A stretch of DNA of 64,000 nt from Variovorax beijingensis. GTDB lineage: Bacteria > Pseudomonadota > Gammaproteobacteria > Burkholderiales > Burkholderiaceae_C. Positions 7,504 to 17,616 of this stretch are shown here, one piece after another. Under the pieces are notes generated by a model, which searched no databases, had not been told where the DNA came from, and saw only the letters and a program-made list of their open reading frames with translations. The stretch covers positions 1-64,000 of the forward strand of contig NZ_VIVL01000018.1 of assembly GCF_007828835.1 (NCBI RefSeq). Direction: 5' to 3'. Position numbers and translations under genes: made by a program. The first letter of the stretch is position 1. Each line of letters opens with the position of its first letter.

Positions 7504-8169
7504 TCAGGGCTCGCAGGTATCTCCGTCGGGCGACCTGGTGGAACTCCCGGACCTTGCCGCGTTGTATCTCATGTAGCGCTCCGCACGCTGTCTGGTGTTG
7601 GCCGTCATGGCTTCGATCTTGCCGGCGAACTTCGAAAAATCGGAGTATTCGGGAAACTGCATCATTCCGCAGTTGAAGGAAGCGCCGAACCCTTCGCCCG
7701 CCTTCTGCAATGCCGCCTTATCGTTCAGATCGACCAGCAAGGTTCGTTGCGTGGCTCTTGCGTCTTGCATCAATGCCTTCTTCTGCGCATCGTTGAGCGG
7801 CTGAGTCTGGATCCAGGCCTCGATGTCGTCGCGCACGCCGTTGCTATTGGTGTCCGGACCGGCGATGTCGGTCGAGCGATCCAGCGTGGGATAGGCGCCA
7901 CTGCGTTCCAGCGCGGCGATCCGTTCGCGCAGGGTTGGCGTACCCGTACCCGTACCTGTACCTGTACCTGTACCTGTACCTGTACCTGTGTCTGCACCAG
8001 TGCTCGTTCCAGTGCCGGTGGCTCCCGGCCCCTGTGACGCCGGTGGCGCTACGCCACTGTCGCTGCTGTGACCGCCGCACGCGGCCAACACTACGGCCAC
8101 TACGACCGTAGCGCTTGCGACGCGCGCGTGCATTGCTTGAAACCTAGCGTTCTTACGTGCTGCATTCAC
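7504..8169 (-). CDS. Lipoprotein with Gly-Thr repeat linker and calcium-binding-like motif
   Basis: 221 residues from a GTG at 8167-8169 with GGGAGAAG a few bases upstream; an ATG at 8131-8133 is the alternative. A lipoprotein signal ends L-A-A-C (Cys31). A Ser/Gly/Thr linker with seven Gly-Thr units follows, encoded by a hexanucleotide repeat. The sequence P-D-T-N-S-N-G-V-R-D-D-I-E then resembles a thrombospondin-type-3/EF-like calcium loop. The rest is an alpha-helical domain of unknown fold. It lies 23 bp behind the secreted hydrolase gene and is probably co-transcribed with it. I do not recognise a family. An immunity or chaperone role for the hydrolase is possible but unproven. Confidence 0.75.
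   Translation of the reverse strand: MNAARKNARFQAMHARVASATVVVAVVLAACGGHSSDSGVAPPASQGPGATGTGTSTGADTGTGTGTGTGTGTGTGTPTLRERIAALERSGAYPTLDRSTDIAGPDTNSNGVRDDIEAWIQTQPLNDAQKKALMQDARATQRTLLVDLNDKAALQKAGEGFGASFNCGMMQFPEYSDFSKFAGKIEAMTANTRQRAERYMRYNAARSGSSTRSPDGDTCEP
7940..7987. repeat. Hexanucleotide tandem repeat (GTACCY)8 inside the lipoprotein gene
   Basis: Eight consecutive hexamers: two GTACCC followed by six GTACCT on the plus strand. They encode alternating glycine and threonine on the minus strand. Because the unit is six bases, copy-number change would alter linker length without changing the frame. Confidence 0.95.
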
Positions 8170-8192
8170 TTTGACTTCTCCCTGTGTTTCTT

Positions 8193-9635
8193 CTACGGTG
8201 CCAAAACCTGATTGAGCGCGTTGATGATCAGCCCCTTCACATGCGCCCGAGGTGTTGTGTCTGGGGGGCCATTGGGGGTCGTACTTGCCGGCGTTTGCCC
8301 ATTGAGATATGTGCCAACCAGGGTGTGCCCGCTTGCATCCGCCTTGTTGAACGGCAGCCACAGATTGATTGCTTGGACCGTCCAGCTTCCGAAGTTGCGA
8401 AGACCATTGATCACGGCATCCAAATCGGACAGCACGTGCATGCCGCGCACGGTGGGCGAGGCAGGCGCCACATGCACGACGGCCTGCAGAGTTGCGGGGT
8501 GGCTTTTCTTCAGCCCGTCGTAAGCCAGGTTGACGAACAGATTGCCTTGCGAATGGGCCACAAGGACGAAATCGCTGCCTTCGTCCGCTATCGCTTGCAG
8601 CCGGCTCAGATGGTCGGCCATGTCCACCGCCGTGGGCGGGTTGCTCAATAGCGAAGCCAAGCCTTTGACAAAGCCCGCCAACATGGAGCTAGCGATCGAA
8701 TCGATCAATTGGGAAAAAGCTTCTCCGCCGTCATGCAAACCGCTAACCAGGCGTTCCGTGAATGAGCCCGCAAGGCGGTGGCGGCCCGAAAGCATTTCCC
8801 AGTAATGCTCCCAGCGGTCTGCCAGCACATCATCAAGTTCGGTGCTGCGCTGGATGAAGGTTTCGGCGATGTCTTGCGCCTCGGTGTTCCCGGTGCTGCG
8901 ACCGGTCTGGTTGTAAAACTTCTCATAGCGAATCGGTCTATCGCCGTGAGTGGAGCCAACAACGCTCTTCAGTGCGTTCAGCCCGTCTTCAGCTTGCTTC
9001 TCTGTATTCCATACCCCGTTGAAGAAACCGAGAACGATAGGTGGAAATTTTGTATTTTTTATAAAGCAGCGCTGGTATTTTTCACTATAGATGCTTCCTT
9101 CGGCAAGGCATTCGCAACGAGCGAAATCATATTGCGCAGTCGGACTTGGCGACTCGACTTTGACACCATTGAAGTATGGCCACGCTATAAGGATTCCTGC
9201 TTGAAAGTCAACCAGCCCTTTCGGCAGGCTGATGTAACGACTGATGCTACTTCCTTGACGGTGTCCGCCATCTCCGCGAGGACAGTCAAATACATACTGC
9301 TGGACGCCTGGGCTGGTGACCACTGCTCCGCTTTGCAAATATGTGTCGGTAACAATTTGAGGACAATAGACGCGAGCTCGATTTGTACCCCCGTATTCAA
9401 CATAAGGTTTTCCGGATGGCGCGGAAACAAATGCGATGGTGGGGTTCGAGGTGTTATTAACGCCAGAGTAGCCCGATTTAGGGCACATGTCCACTCCGTT
9501 TTCGCTCAAGCCCAACACTCGATAGTCAAAATATCCCCGAATTTCGCCTGTAATCGCTGAAGCCGAAAGGCTCGCCGACATAGCGACCAAAGCAACAGCA
9601 AGCTGGCAAGACTTTATTCTGATTTTCTCCAACAT
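8193..9635 (-). CDS. Secreted alpha/beta-hydrolase (lipase/esterase-like)
   Basis: 480 residues, ATG with GGGGGA five bases upstream. A Sec signal peptide covers about residues 1-27, ending A-S-A. The first ~190 residues are rich in cysteines (C-P-K-S-G, Y-C-P-Q, F-D-C-P, C-E-C, R-C-F) and may form a disulfide-stabilised domain. The second half carries the nucleophile elbow V-A-H-S-Q-G (Ser362) in an alpha/beta-hydrolase setting, so lipase, phospholipase or esterase activity in the periplasm or outside is likely. The acid and histidine of the triad were not assigned. The 5' half is clearly less GC-rich than the flanks, a sign of acquisition. A lipoprotein gene follows after 23 bp. Confidence 0.75.
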   Translation of the reverse strand: MLEKIRIKSCQLAVALVAMSASLSASAITGEIRGYFDYRVLGLSENGVDMCPKSGYSGVNNTSNPTIAFVSAPSGKPYVEYGGTNRARVYCPQIVTDTYLQSGAVVTSPGVQQYVFDCPRGDGGHRQGSSISRYISLPKGLVDFQAGILIAWPYFNGVKVESPSPTAQYDFARCECLAEGSIYSEKYQRCFIKNTKFPPIVLGFFNGVWNTEKQAEDGLNALKSVVGSTHGDRPIRYEKFYNQTGRSTGNTEAQDIAETFIQRSTELDDVLADRWEHYWEMLSGRHRLAGSFTERLVSGLHDGGEAFSQLIDSIASSMLAGFVKGLASLLSNPPTAVDMADHLSRLQAIADEGSDFVLVAHSQGNLFVNLAYDGLKKSHPATLQAVVHVAPASPTVRGMHVLSDLDAVINGLRNFGSWTVQAINLWLPFNKADASGHTLVGTYLNGQTPASTTPNGPPDTTPRAHVKGLIINALNQVLAP

Positions 9636-9786
9636 TTATTCCCCCTGACTTCTAAAGATTTTTTTAACTCTGGCGACTAACAGCCGAGTAGGCGCAGTGT
9701 TGCATGCATCTTCAGATTTGGGCGAAACATCCACGACGCCATTCCACGTGTGTAGTCGCGTTGTTCCGTCAGTTCCTCGAACCGCG

Positions 9787-10314
9787 ACCCGCGCACGCTC
9801 GTACCTCAGCACCCAGCCCATGGTGATCAGGGGACTTGTCGATCATGCTAGGCGGGTAGGGCTGGCCCTTCTGGTTCAGGCCGCCTTGCTCGTCCTTCTC
9901 GGTCGGCGAGTAGTTCAACTGCCCTCGAAACCATCGCTCCATCATCGCCGCGGATACCAGCATGCGGAGCTTGCCCATCGTGGCCGGAATGTCCTGGATG
10001 TCGAATGGCTTCAGCTGCACCGCGGGCGGAGGCGCAGGTGCCGGCGCAACCGACACCGCCGACTTGCGCGGCGACGGAGGCTGGCTGAACCATTCCGCCA
10101 TGGCGCTGACGCCTTCCATGAGCGCCAGTACGTTCTTCCTGAGCTGCTTGTCCTTCGCGGCTTGCTTCTGCGCGGGCGTGAGCCGCGGCGCGGGAGGCGC
10201 CGGAAAGACCATCGTGGGCGGTTCCTCGACATGGTCAGACCTGCTTCCTCCACGTCGCATCGGCAACAATGGTTCGCCTCCCATACGGGAAGCAGGCCGG
10301 TGCCCGCCCTCCAC
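9787..10314 (-). pseudogene. N-terminal remnant of a DUF6402-like gene, frameshifted
   Basis: A proline-rich start is followed by the pattern F-D-I-Q-D-I-P-A-T-M-G-K-L-R-M and E-R-W-F-R-G-Q-L-N-Y-S-P-T, which I recognise as the conserved front of DUF6402 proteins. After P-P-S-M-I-D-K-S the frame breaks at a run of four C (GGGG at 9830-9833 on the plus strand). Removing one base restores L-I-T-M-G-W-V-L-R-Y-E-R-A-R, which continues the family pattern. Homology then stops near 9787 and the middle of the protein is absent. A C-terminal piece lies at 7298-7503. The true 5' end is unclear. The 231 bp between this remnant and the next gene (10315-10545) show nothing else. Confidence 0.6.
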
Positions 10315-10545
10315 GCCCGTGTGTCCGGTACCTGAGTCATTGCAAATTCACTCCCTGTTCTTTTTCCAATATTCCTGACAGCTTTGTCCCAATCGCGACT
10401 GAACTGCCCGCTGGCCGCCCTCTAGAATCGCCAGCGAAAAGAACACTCGTGCTTTTTGGTGCCGACACGTATCGTGACTGGCCCGGCAAGCGTCGGCCGC
10501 ACCCAAAACTCATCCCATTTCCCTTCCCAATCAAAGGAACGCAGC

Positions 10546-12651
10546 ATGACGGCTGAATACAAAGTGCTCGGCGATGTCGCCGTGATCACACTGACCAACC
10601 CGCCGGTCAACGGTCTCGGTTTCTCGACCCGCATCGGCATCACCGATGGGCTCGCGAAGGCCAACGCCGATGATGCCGTCAAGGCCATCGTCATCACCGG
10701 TGCCGGCAAGGCGTTCTCGGGTGGTGCGGACATCAAGGAATTCGGCACGCCCAAGGCGCTGCAGGAGCCCAACCTGCTGAGCGTGATCCTTGCGCTCGAG
10801 GCTTCGCCGAAGCCGATCGTCGCGGCCATCCATTCGGTGTGCATGGGCGGCGGGCTTGAGCTGGCGCTCGGCTGCCACTACCGCGTGGCGGCTCCCGGCA
10901 CCAGCATTGCGCTGCCCGAGGTCAAGCTGGGCCTGATTCCCGGCGCCGGCGGCACGCAGCGCCTGCCGCGCGTGCTGGGCGTGGAGACCGCGCTCAACAT
11001 GATCGTGAGCGGCGAGCCCGTCAAGAGCGAGCTGCTGGCCGGCCTGCCGGGCCAGAAGCTGTTCGACCAGCTCGCGGCTTCACCCGAATCGGTGTTCGAG
11101 GAAGCTGTTGCATTTGCCAAGAGCGTCGCAAGCAAGACCGGCGATGCGCTGCCACTGGTGCGCAACCTGCCGTGCAAGCACCCGCAGGGCGATGCCTACT
11201 TCCAGTTCGCGAAGAACATGGTGGGCGGCATGTCGAAGAACTACCCTGCGCCGCTCAAGTGCGTCGATGCCGTTCAGGCCGCGACGAAGATGAAGTTCGA
11301 CGAAGGCATGGCCGAGGAGCGCCGGATCTTCACCGCGCTGATGTTCACGCCCGAATCGCTGGCGCTGCGCCACCTGTTCATGGCCGAGCGCGCGGCCTCC
11401 AAGATTCCCGACGTGCCCGAGGACACGCCCAAGCGCGAGATCAAGTCGGTGGGCGTGATCGGCGCCGGCACCATGGGCGGCGGCATCTCGATGAACTTCC
11501 TGAATGCCGGCGTCCCCGTGAAGATCCTCGAGATGAAGCAGGAAGCGCTCGACCGCGGCATTGCGACCATCCGAAAGAACTACGAATCCCAGGTCAAGAA
11601 GGGCAAGCTCAAGCAGGACAAGTACGAGCAGCGCATGGCGCTTTTGAGCACCACGCTCGACTACAACGACCTGAAGGATGCCGACCTGATCATCGAAGCC
11701 GTGTTCGAGGAACTCGGCGTGAAGGAAAAGGTGTTCAAGGAACTCGACCGCGTGGCCAAGAAGGGCGCCATCCTGGCTTCCAACACCTCGACGCTCGACG
11801 TCGACAAGATCGCCGCCTTCACCCAGCGTCCGCAGGACGTGGTCGGCATGCACTTCTTCAGCCCGGCCAACGTGATGAAGCTGCTCGAGGTGGTGCGCGG
11901 CAAGGAAACGGCCAAGGACGTGCTGGCCACCGTGATGGACATCGGCAAGAAGATCAAGAAGACGGCCGTGGTCTCGGGCGTGTGCGACGGCTTCATCGGC
12001 AACCGCATGATCGAGCAGTACTCGCGCCAGGCGGGCTTCCTGCTGGACGAGGGCGCCACGCCGCAGCAGGTCGACAAGGCCGTCGAGAAGTTCGGCTTTG
12101 CCATGGGCCCGTTCCGCATGGGCGACCTGGCCGGCAACGACATCGGCTGGGCCATCCGCAAGCGCCGCGCCGTGGAGCATCCGGACATGAAGTACAGCCG
12201 CACGGCCGACAAGCTCTGCGAACTGGGCCGCTTCGGCCAGAAGACCGGCGCAGGCTGGTACGACTACCAGGCCGGCAAGCGCGACGCGATTCCGTCGGAA
12301 CTCGTCAACAAGATGATCGAGGACCACCGCAAGGAACTGGGCATCACGCCGCGCAAGATCTCCGATGAAGAGATCGTGCAGCGCCTGGTCTATGCGCTGG
12401 TCAACGAAGGCGCGCACATCCTGGAGGACGGCATCGCCTCGAAATCGGGAGACATCGACATGGTGTACCTCACCGGCTATGGCTTCCCGGTCTGGCGCGG
12501 CGGCCCGATGCACTACGCATCGCAGGTGGGCCTGTACAACGTGGCCGAAACCATGAAGCGCTTTGCTAAGAACCCGCGCGACGACGCCGAGTTTTGGCAG
12601 CCCGCGCCGCTGATCCAGAAGCTGGTGGCTGAAGGCAAGCAGTTCAGCTGA
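10546..12651 (+). CDS. Bifunctional enoyl-CoA hydratase / 3-hydroxyacyl-CoA dehydrogenase (FadB/FadJ type)
   Basis: 701 residues from the ATG at 10546 (AAAGGAAC upstream). Residues 1-190 are a crotonase domain with the oxyanion-hole pattern F-S-G-G-A-D-I and both catalytic glutamates in G-G-G-L-E-L (E105) and L-P-E-V-K-L-G (E125). From about 300 comes a Rossmann NAD domain, G-V-I-G-A-G-T-M-G-G-G. The dehydrogenase motif H-F-F-S-P-A lies at about 437-442, followed by two C-terminal helical domains. It performs hydration and oxidation in beta-oxidation. It heads a long plus-strand block with thiolase and two acyl-CoA dehydrogenases, although an M20 peptidase gene separates it from the thiolase. 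Confidence 0.95.
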   Translation: MTAEYKVLGDVAVITLTNPPVNGLGFSTRIGITDGLAKANADDAVKAIVITGAGKAFSGGADIKEFGTPKALQEPNLLSVILALEASPKPIVAAIHSVCMGGGLELALGCHYRVAAPGTSIALPEVKLGLIPGAGGTQRLPRVLGVETALNMIVSGEPVKSELLAGLPGQKLFDQLAASPESVFEEAVAFAKSVASKTGDALPLVRNLPCKHPQGDAYFQFAKNMVGGMSKNYPAPLKCVDAVQAATKMKFDEGMAEERRIFTALMFTPESLALRHLFMAERAASKIPDVPEDTPKREIKSVGVIGAGTMGGGISMNFLNAGVPVKILEMKQEALDRGIATIRKNYESQVKKGKLKQDKYEQRMALLSTTLDYNDLKDADLIIEAVFEELGVKEKVFKELDRVAKKGAILASNTSTLDVDKIAAFTQRPQDVVGMHFFSPANVMKLLEVVRGKETAKDVLATVMDIGKKIKKTAVVSGVCDGFIGNRMIEQYSRQAGFLLDEGATPQQVDKAVEKFGFAMGPFRMGDLAGNDIGWAIRKRRAVEHPDMKYSRTADKLCELGRFGQKTGAGWYDYQAGKRDAIPSELVNKMIEDHRKELGITPRKISDEEIVQRLVYALVNEGAHILEDGIASKSGDIDMVYLTGYGFPVWRGGPMHYASQVGLYNVAETMKRFAKNPRDDAEFWQPAPLIQKLVAEGKQFS

Positions 12652-12674
12652 TCGCGAAGGGACCCAGGCCGCCC

Positions 12675-14150
12675 ATGTTGAAACGCATCTTCCTCGGGCT
12701 GCTGCTGGTGCTGCTGGCACTGGCGGCGGCCGTGGCGGCCAAGACCTGGACCACGCCATCGCAGCAGCTGGCGGTGGCGCCCGCACCCAAGCTGGACATC
12801 GACCTGCAGGCGGCCGCGAAGCGGCTGTCCACGGCGATCACGTTCCGCACGGTGTCCAGCCTCGACGACCCGGCCGCGAACCTGGCCGAGTTCGACAAGC
12901 TGCATGCCTACCTCGCGCAGCAGTTCCCCAGGCTCCACGCGACCCTCAAGAAGGAGGTGGTCGGCAACAGGGCACTGCTCTACACCTGGGCTGGCAGCGA
13001 TCCGCAGGCCAGGCCCGTCGCGCTCATGGCGCACCAGGACATGGTGCCCATCGCACCGGGCACCGAGAAGGCCTGGACGGTCGACCCCTTCGCGGGCGAG
13101 ATCAAGGACGGCTTCGTCTGGGGCCGCGGCACGCTCGACAACAAGAGCAACCTGTTCGCGCAGATGGAAGCCATCGAGCTACTGGTCGCAAGCGGCTTCC
13201 AGCCGAGGCAGACCGTCTACCTCGTGATGGGCGACGACGAGGAGGTGAGCGGCCTGCGCGGCGCGCAGCCGATTGCCGAGCTGCTCAAGTCGCGCAACGT
13301 GCGCCTGGACTGGGTGCTCGACGAGGGCCTGCTGATCCTCGACGGCGTGCTGCCCGGCCTGTCGAAACCGGCGGCGCTCATCGGCCTGGCCGAGAAGGGC
13401 TACGGCACCTTCTTTCTTTCGCTCGACACCGCGCCCGGCCATTCGTCGATGCCGCCGCAGCACAGCGCCATCGGCAGCATGAGCGCGGCGCTCGCGCGGC
13501 TCGAAGCCAACCCGATGCCCGGCGGCATCAAGGGCGTGGCCGCGCAGATGTTCGGTGCGCTCGCGCCCGAGATGAGCGGCGTGAACCGCGTGATGCTCTC
13601 CAACCTGTGGCTCACCGAACCGCTGGTGCGCGGCCAGCTCGAGAAAAGCCCGAGCAGCAACGCGATGCTGCGCACGACCACGGCGCTCACCATCGTGCGC
13701 GCCGGCAACAAGGACAACGTGCTGCCCGGCCGCGCCGAGGCGGCGGTCAACTTCCGCATCCTGCCGGGCGACACCATCGACAGCGTGGAAGCGCATCTGC
13801 GCAAGAGTCTGGGCAACGACGAGATCAGGATCAAGCGCTATCCAGGCAACTCGGAGCCATCGCCCGTCTCGCCGACCGATAGCACGGGTTACCGCGCAAT
13901 CCAGCAGGCGGTGCGCCAGTCGTTTCCCGATGTGGTGGTGGCCCCCGGCCTCATGACGGCCGCCACCGACTCGCGCCACTTCAGTCTGGTGAGCGACGCG
14001 GTCTTTCGTTTCTCGCCGCTGCGCATGAAGGGCGAGGACCTCGCGCGTTTCCACGGCAACAACGAGCGCGTCTCCATCGCCAACTACGGCGAGATGATCG
14101 GCTTCTATCACCAGCTCCTGCGCAACGGCAACGCCGCGCCGGCGCAATGA
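12675..14150 (+). CDS. M20 family metallopeptidase, membrane-anchored (carboxypeptidase S-like)
   Basis: 491 residues. A hydrophobic N-terminal segment (about 4-23) is probably an uncleaved anchor or signal. The two-zinc site of M20 peptidases is visible: A-H-Q-D-M-V-P (H120, D122), G-R-G-T-L-D-N-K (D155, bridging), and G-D-D-E-E-V-S-G (E189 catalytic base, E190 ligand). A dimerisation lid domain with G-H-S-S-M-P follows near 255. It closely matches Gly-X carboxypeptidase/PM20D1-like proteins, which hydrolyse or make N-acyl amino acids. Between beta-oxidation genes, release of fatty acids from N-acyl amino acids is a reasonable hypothesis. It starts 23 bp after the upstream stop. Confidence 0.88.
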   Translation: MLKRIFLGLLLVLLALAAAVAAKTWTTPSQQLAVAPAPKLDIDLQAAAKRLSTAITFRTVSSLDDPAANLAEFDKLHAYLAQQFPRLHATLKKEVVGNRALLYTWAGSDPQARPVALMAHQDMVPIAPGTEKAWTVDPFAGEIKDGFVWGRGTLDNKSNLFAQMEAIELLVASGFQPRQTVYLVMGDDEEVSGLRGAQPIAELLKSRNVRLDWVLDEGLLILDGVLPGLSKPAALIGLAEKGYGTFFLSLDTAPGHSSMPPQHSAIGSMSAALARLEANPMPGGIKGVAAQMFGALAPEMSGVNRVMLSNLWLTEPLVRGQLEKSPSSNAMLRTTTALTIVRAGNKDNVLPGRAEAAVNFRILPGDTIDSVEAHLRKSLGNDEIRIKRYPGNSEPSPVSPTDSTGYRAIQQAVRQSFPDVVVAPGLMTAATDSRHFSLVSDAVFRFSPLRMKGEDLARFHGNNERVSIANYGEMIGFYHQLLRNGNAAPAQ

Positions 14151-14193
14151 CGACCACAACCCTCTTTCCCTTCCATCTTCAAAGGACCTCACC

Positions 14194-15369
<1,176 letters not shown>

Positions 15370-15508
15370 CTCTCGCCCAGCCGGCGGCGCGTAGCGCGTC
15401 GCCGCCCTCGCCAACCCCGTTCAGGGGACGACACCAGCGGCCCGGCAAAGCCGGTTCCGCGGTGTTCCCGGCGCAGAACCCGCGCATCCCTTCACACCGA
15501 GATCGATC

Positions 15509-17362
15509 ATGAGCCTGCGTCCCACCCTCGACTTTCTGCTTTATGACTGGCTCGACGCGGAATCGCTGAGCCAGCGCGAGCGCTTTGCCGACCATTCGCG
15601 CGAAACCTTCGATGCGGTGCTCGACACCTGCGAGCGCATTGCGCGCGAGAAGTACGCGCCGGCCAATCGCATCGTCGACACGCAGGAGCCGCACTTCGAT
15701 GGCGAGAAGGTCGTGCTGCCGCAGGCCACGCACGATGCGCACAGGGCCTTTGTCGAATCGGGAATGATGAGCGCGGCGCAGGACTACGACATCGGCGGCA
15801 TGCAGCTGCCCTACACGCTGCAGGCCGCGGCCAACAGCTTCTTCGCAATGGCCTCGGTCAGCATCGGCTCGAACATGCTCACCAGCGGCAACGCCAACCT
15901 GCTGATGGTGCACGGCACCGGGATGCAGAAGGATGTGTTCGCCAAGAACGAGTTCTCGGGCCGCTGGGCCGGCACCATGTGCCTGTCCGAGCCGCAGGCC
16001 GGCTCGTCGCTGAGCGACGTGGCCACGCGCGCCGTGCCCGATGGCGACGACTACCAGAGCGATCCGCTCGGGCCGCGCTACCGGCTCACGGGCAACAAGA
16101 TGTGGATCTCGGCGGGCGACCATGAACTGACCGAGAACATCGTGCACATCGTGCTCGCGAAGATTCCGGACGCGAATGGCAAGCTGGTGCCGGGCACGCG
16201 CGGAATCTCGCTGTTCATCGTGCCGAAGCGCATGGTGAATACCCGAGGCGAGCTGACCGGCGAGCGCAACGACGTCGCATTGGCAGGCCTCAACCACAAG
16301 CTGGGCTGGCGCGGCACCACCAACACGCTGCTGAACTTCGGCGAGGGAAAGTACCCGGTCGGCGGCAAGGCCGGCGCGGTGGGCTACCTGGTCGGCGAGC
16401 CGGGCAAGGGCCTGCACTGCATGTTCCACATGATGAACGAGGCGCGCATCGGCGTCGGCACGGCCGCCACCATGCTGGGCATGGCGGGCTACCACGCCTC
16501 GCTCGACTACGCGAAGACCCGGCCGCAGGGCCGGCTCGTGAAGAAGGCGGAGCAGCCCGGCACGGCGGTCGTGAAGGACTCGGCCAGCCCGCAGGTGCGC
16601 ATCATCGAGCATGCCGACGTGCGCCGCATGCTGCTCGCGCAGAAGGCGTACTGCGAAGGCGCGCTGGCACTGGAGCTGTACTGCGCCCGGCTGGTCGACG
16701 AGCAGAAGACCGGCGAGGCGCAGGCCGCGGACGACGCGCGCCTGCTGCTCGAAGTGCTCACGCCCATCGCCAAAAGCTGGCCCAGCGAGTGGTGCCTGGA
16801 AGCCAATTCGCTGGCCATCCAGGTGCATGGCGGCTACGGCTACACGCGCGATTTTCCGGTGGAGCAGTACTGGCGCGACAACCGCCTGAACATGATCCAC
16901 GAAGGCACGCACGGCATCCAGGCGGCCGACCTGCTGGGCCGCAAGGTGCTGATGGAAAAGGGCCGCGGCCTGCAACTGCTGGGCGGGCGCATCGCCGAAA
17001 CCATCGGCCGCCCCGCCAAGGTGCCCGGGCTCGCGGCGCATGCCAAGGCGCTGGAGGCCGCATGGCAGCGCATAGTCGGCGCCACCGCGGCCGCCTGGTC
17101 CACCGGCGACCCGGCCGATGCGCTGGCCAACGCCGTGCCCTACATGCAGGCCTTCGGCCATACCGTGCTGGCCTGGATCTGGCTGGACGTGGCGCGGCGG
17201 GCGCTGGAAATCGATGCGGAAAAGGCCAGGGCGGTAACAGCTGGCAAGATAGGCGCCACGGACTACTTCTTCCACTACGAGCTGCCGAAAATCGGTGCCT
17301 GGCTCAACGTGGTCGAGAGCCGCGACCCTACCTGTACAGCATTGCCCGAGGACGCTTTTTGA
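15509..17362 (+). CDS. Acyl-CoA dehydrogenase, long C-terminally extended type
   Basis: 617 residues, matching the large acyl-CoA dehydrogenases with an extra C-terminal helical domain rather than the ~380-residue short type. The FAD/substrate region M-C-L-S-E-P-Q-A-G-S-S is near 155-165. The catalytic glutamate is in M-I-H-E-G-T-H-G-I-Q (E465), and the FAD contact G-G-Y-G-Y-T-R-D lies just before it. It introduces the 2,3-double bond in acyl-CoA with electrons passing to ETF. A small membrane-protein gene begins two bases after its stop, so the two are coupled. The preceding gap of 139 bp leaves room for its own promoter. Confidence 0.95.
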   Translation: MSLRPTLDFLLYDWLDAESLSQRERFADHSRETFDAVLDTCERIAREKYAPANRIVDTQEPHFDGEKVVLPQATHDAHRAFVESGMMSAAQDYDIGGMQLPYTLQAAANSFFAMASVSIGSNMLTSGNANLLMVHGTGMQKDVFAKNEFSGRWAGTMCLSEPQAGSSLSDVATRAVPDGDDYQSDPLGPRYRLTGNKMWISAGDHELTENIVHIVLAKIPDANGKLVPGTRGISLFIVPKRMVNTRGELTGERNDVALAGLNHKLGWRGTTNTLLNFGEGKYPVGGKAGAVGYLVGEPGKGLHCMFHMMNEARIGVGTAATMLGMAGYHASLDYAKTRPQGRLVKKAEQPGTAVVKDSASPQVRIIEHADVRRMLLAQKAYCEGALALELYCARLVDEQKTGEAQAADDARLLLEVLTPIAKSWPSEWCLEANSLAIQVHGGYGYTRDFPVEQYWRDNRLNMIHEGTHGIQAADLLGRKVLMEKGRGLQLLGGRIAETIGRPAKVPGLAAHAKALEAAWQRIVGATAAAWSTGDPADALANAVPYMQAFGHTVLAWIWLDVARRALEIDAEKARAVTAGKIGATDYFFHYELPKIGAWLNVVESRDPTCTALPEDAF

Positions 17363-17364
17363 CA

Positions 17365-17601
17365 ATGGCCAACGCCGCCCCCAACAACACGCCCAACCCC
17401 GCCAAGCCGCCGAAGCCGCACGCGCGGCTCGAGAAGTGGATCTGGATCCTGATCTACGGCGGCCTGCTTCTCATGATTCTCGGCATTGCCACGGGCCGCA
17501 CCGAGCCGGCGCTCGGCTGGTCGATGGCCGTGCCCGGCGCCGTGGTCGCGCTGGTGGGCGTCGTGCTGATCTACGTGCGCTCGCGCCTCAGCGACAAATA
17601 A
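17365..17601 (+). CDS. Small two-helix membrane protein of unknown function
   Basis: 78 residues, starting two bases after the acyl-CoA dehydrogenase stop. A proline/asparagine-rich cytoplasmic N terminus (about 1-24) is followed by two membrane helices, W-I-W-I-L-I-Y-G-G-L-L-L (about 25-43) and M-A-V-P-G-A-V-V-A-L-V-G (about 53-72), and a short basic tail. Strong codon bias like its neighbours and tight spacing argue for a real gene. I do not recognise a family. Coupling to the dehydrogenase suggests a membrane role near lipid oxidation. Confidence 0.75.
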   Translation: MANAAPNNTPNPAKPPKPHARLEKWIWILIYGGLLLMILGIATGRTEPALGWSMAVPGAVVALVGVVLIYVRSRLSDK

Positions 17602-17616
17602 CCCCAAAGACAAACC

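Noticed and set aside
7940..7987. Tandem repeat considered as a CRISPR or intergenic satellite
   Set aside because: The unit is six bases without spacers and lies inside an open reading frame, encoding Gly-Thr.
15370..15508. Terminator or small RNA behind the thiolase gene
   Set aside because: The GC-rich inverted segments are imperfect and no T tract follows. I cannot tell them from ordinary GC-rich spacer.
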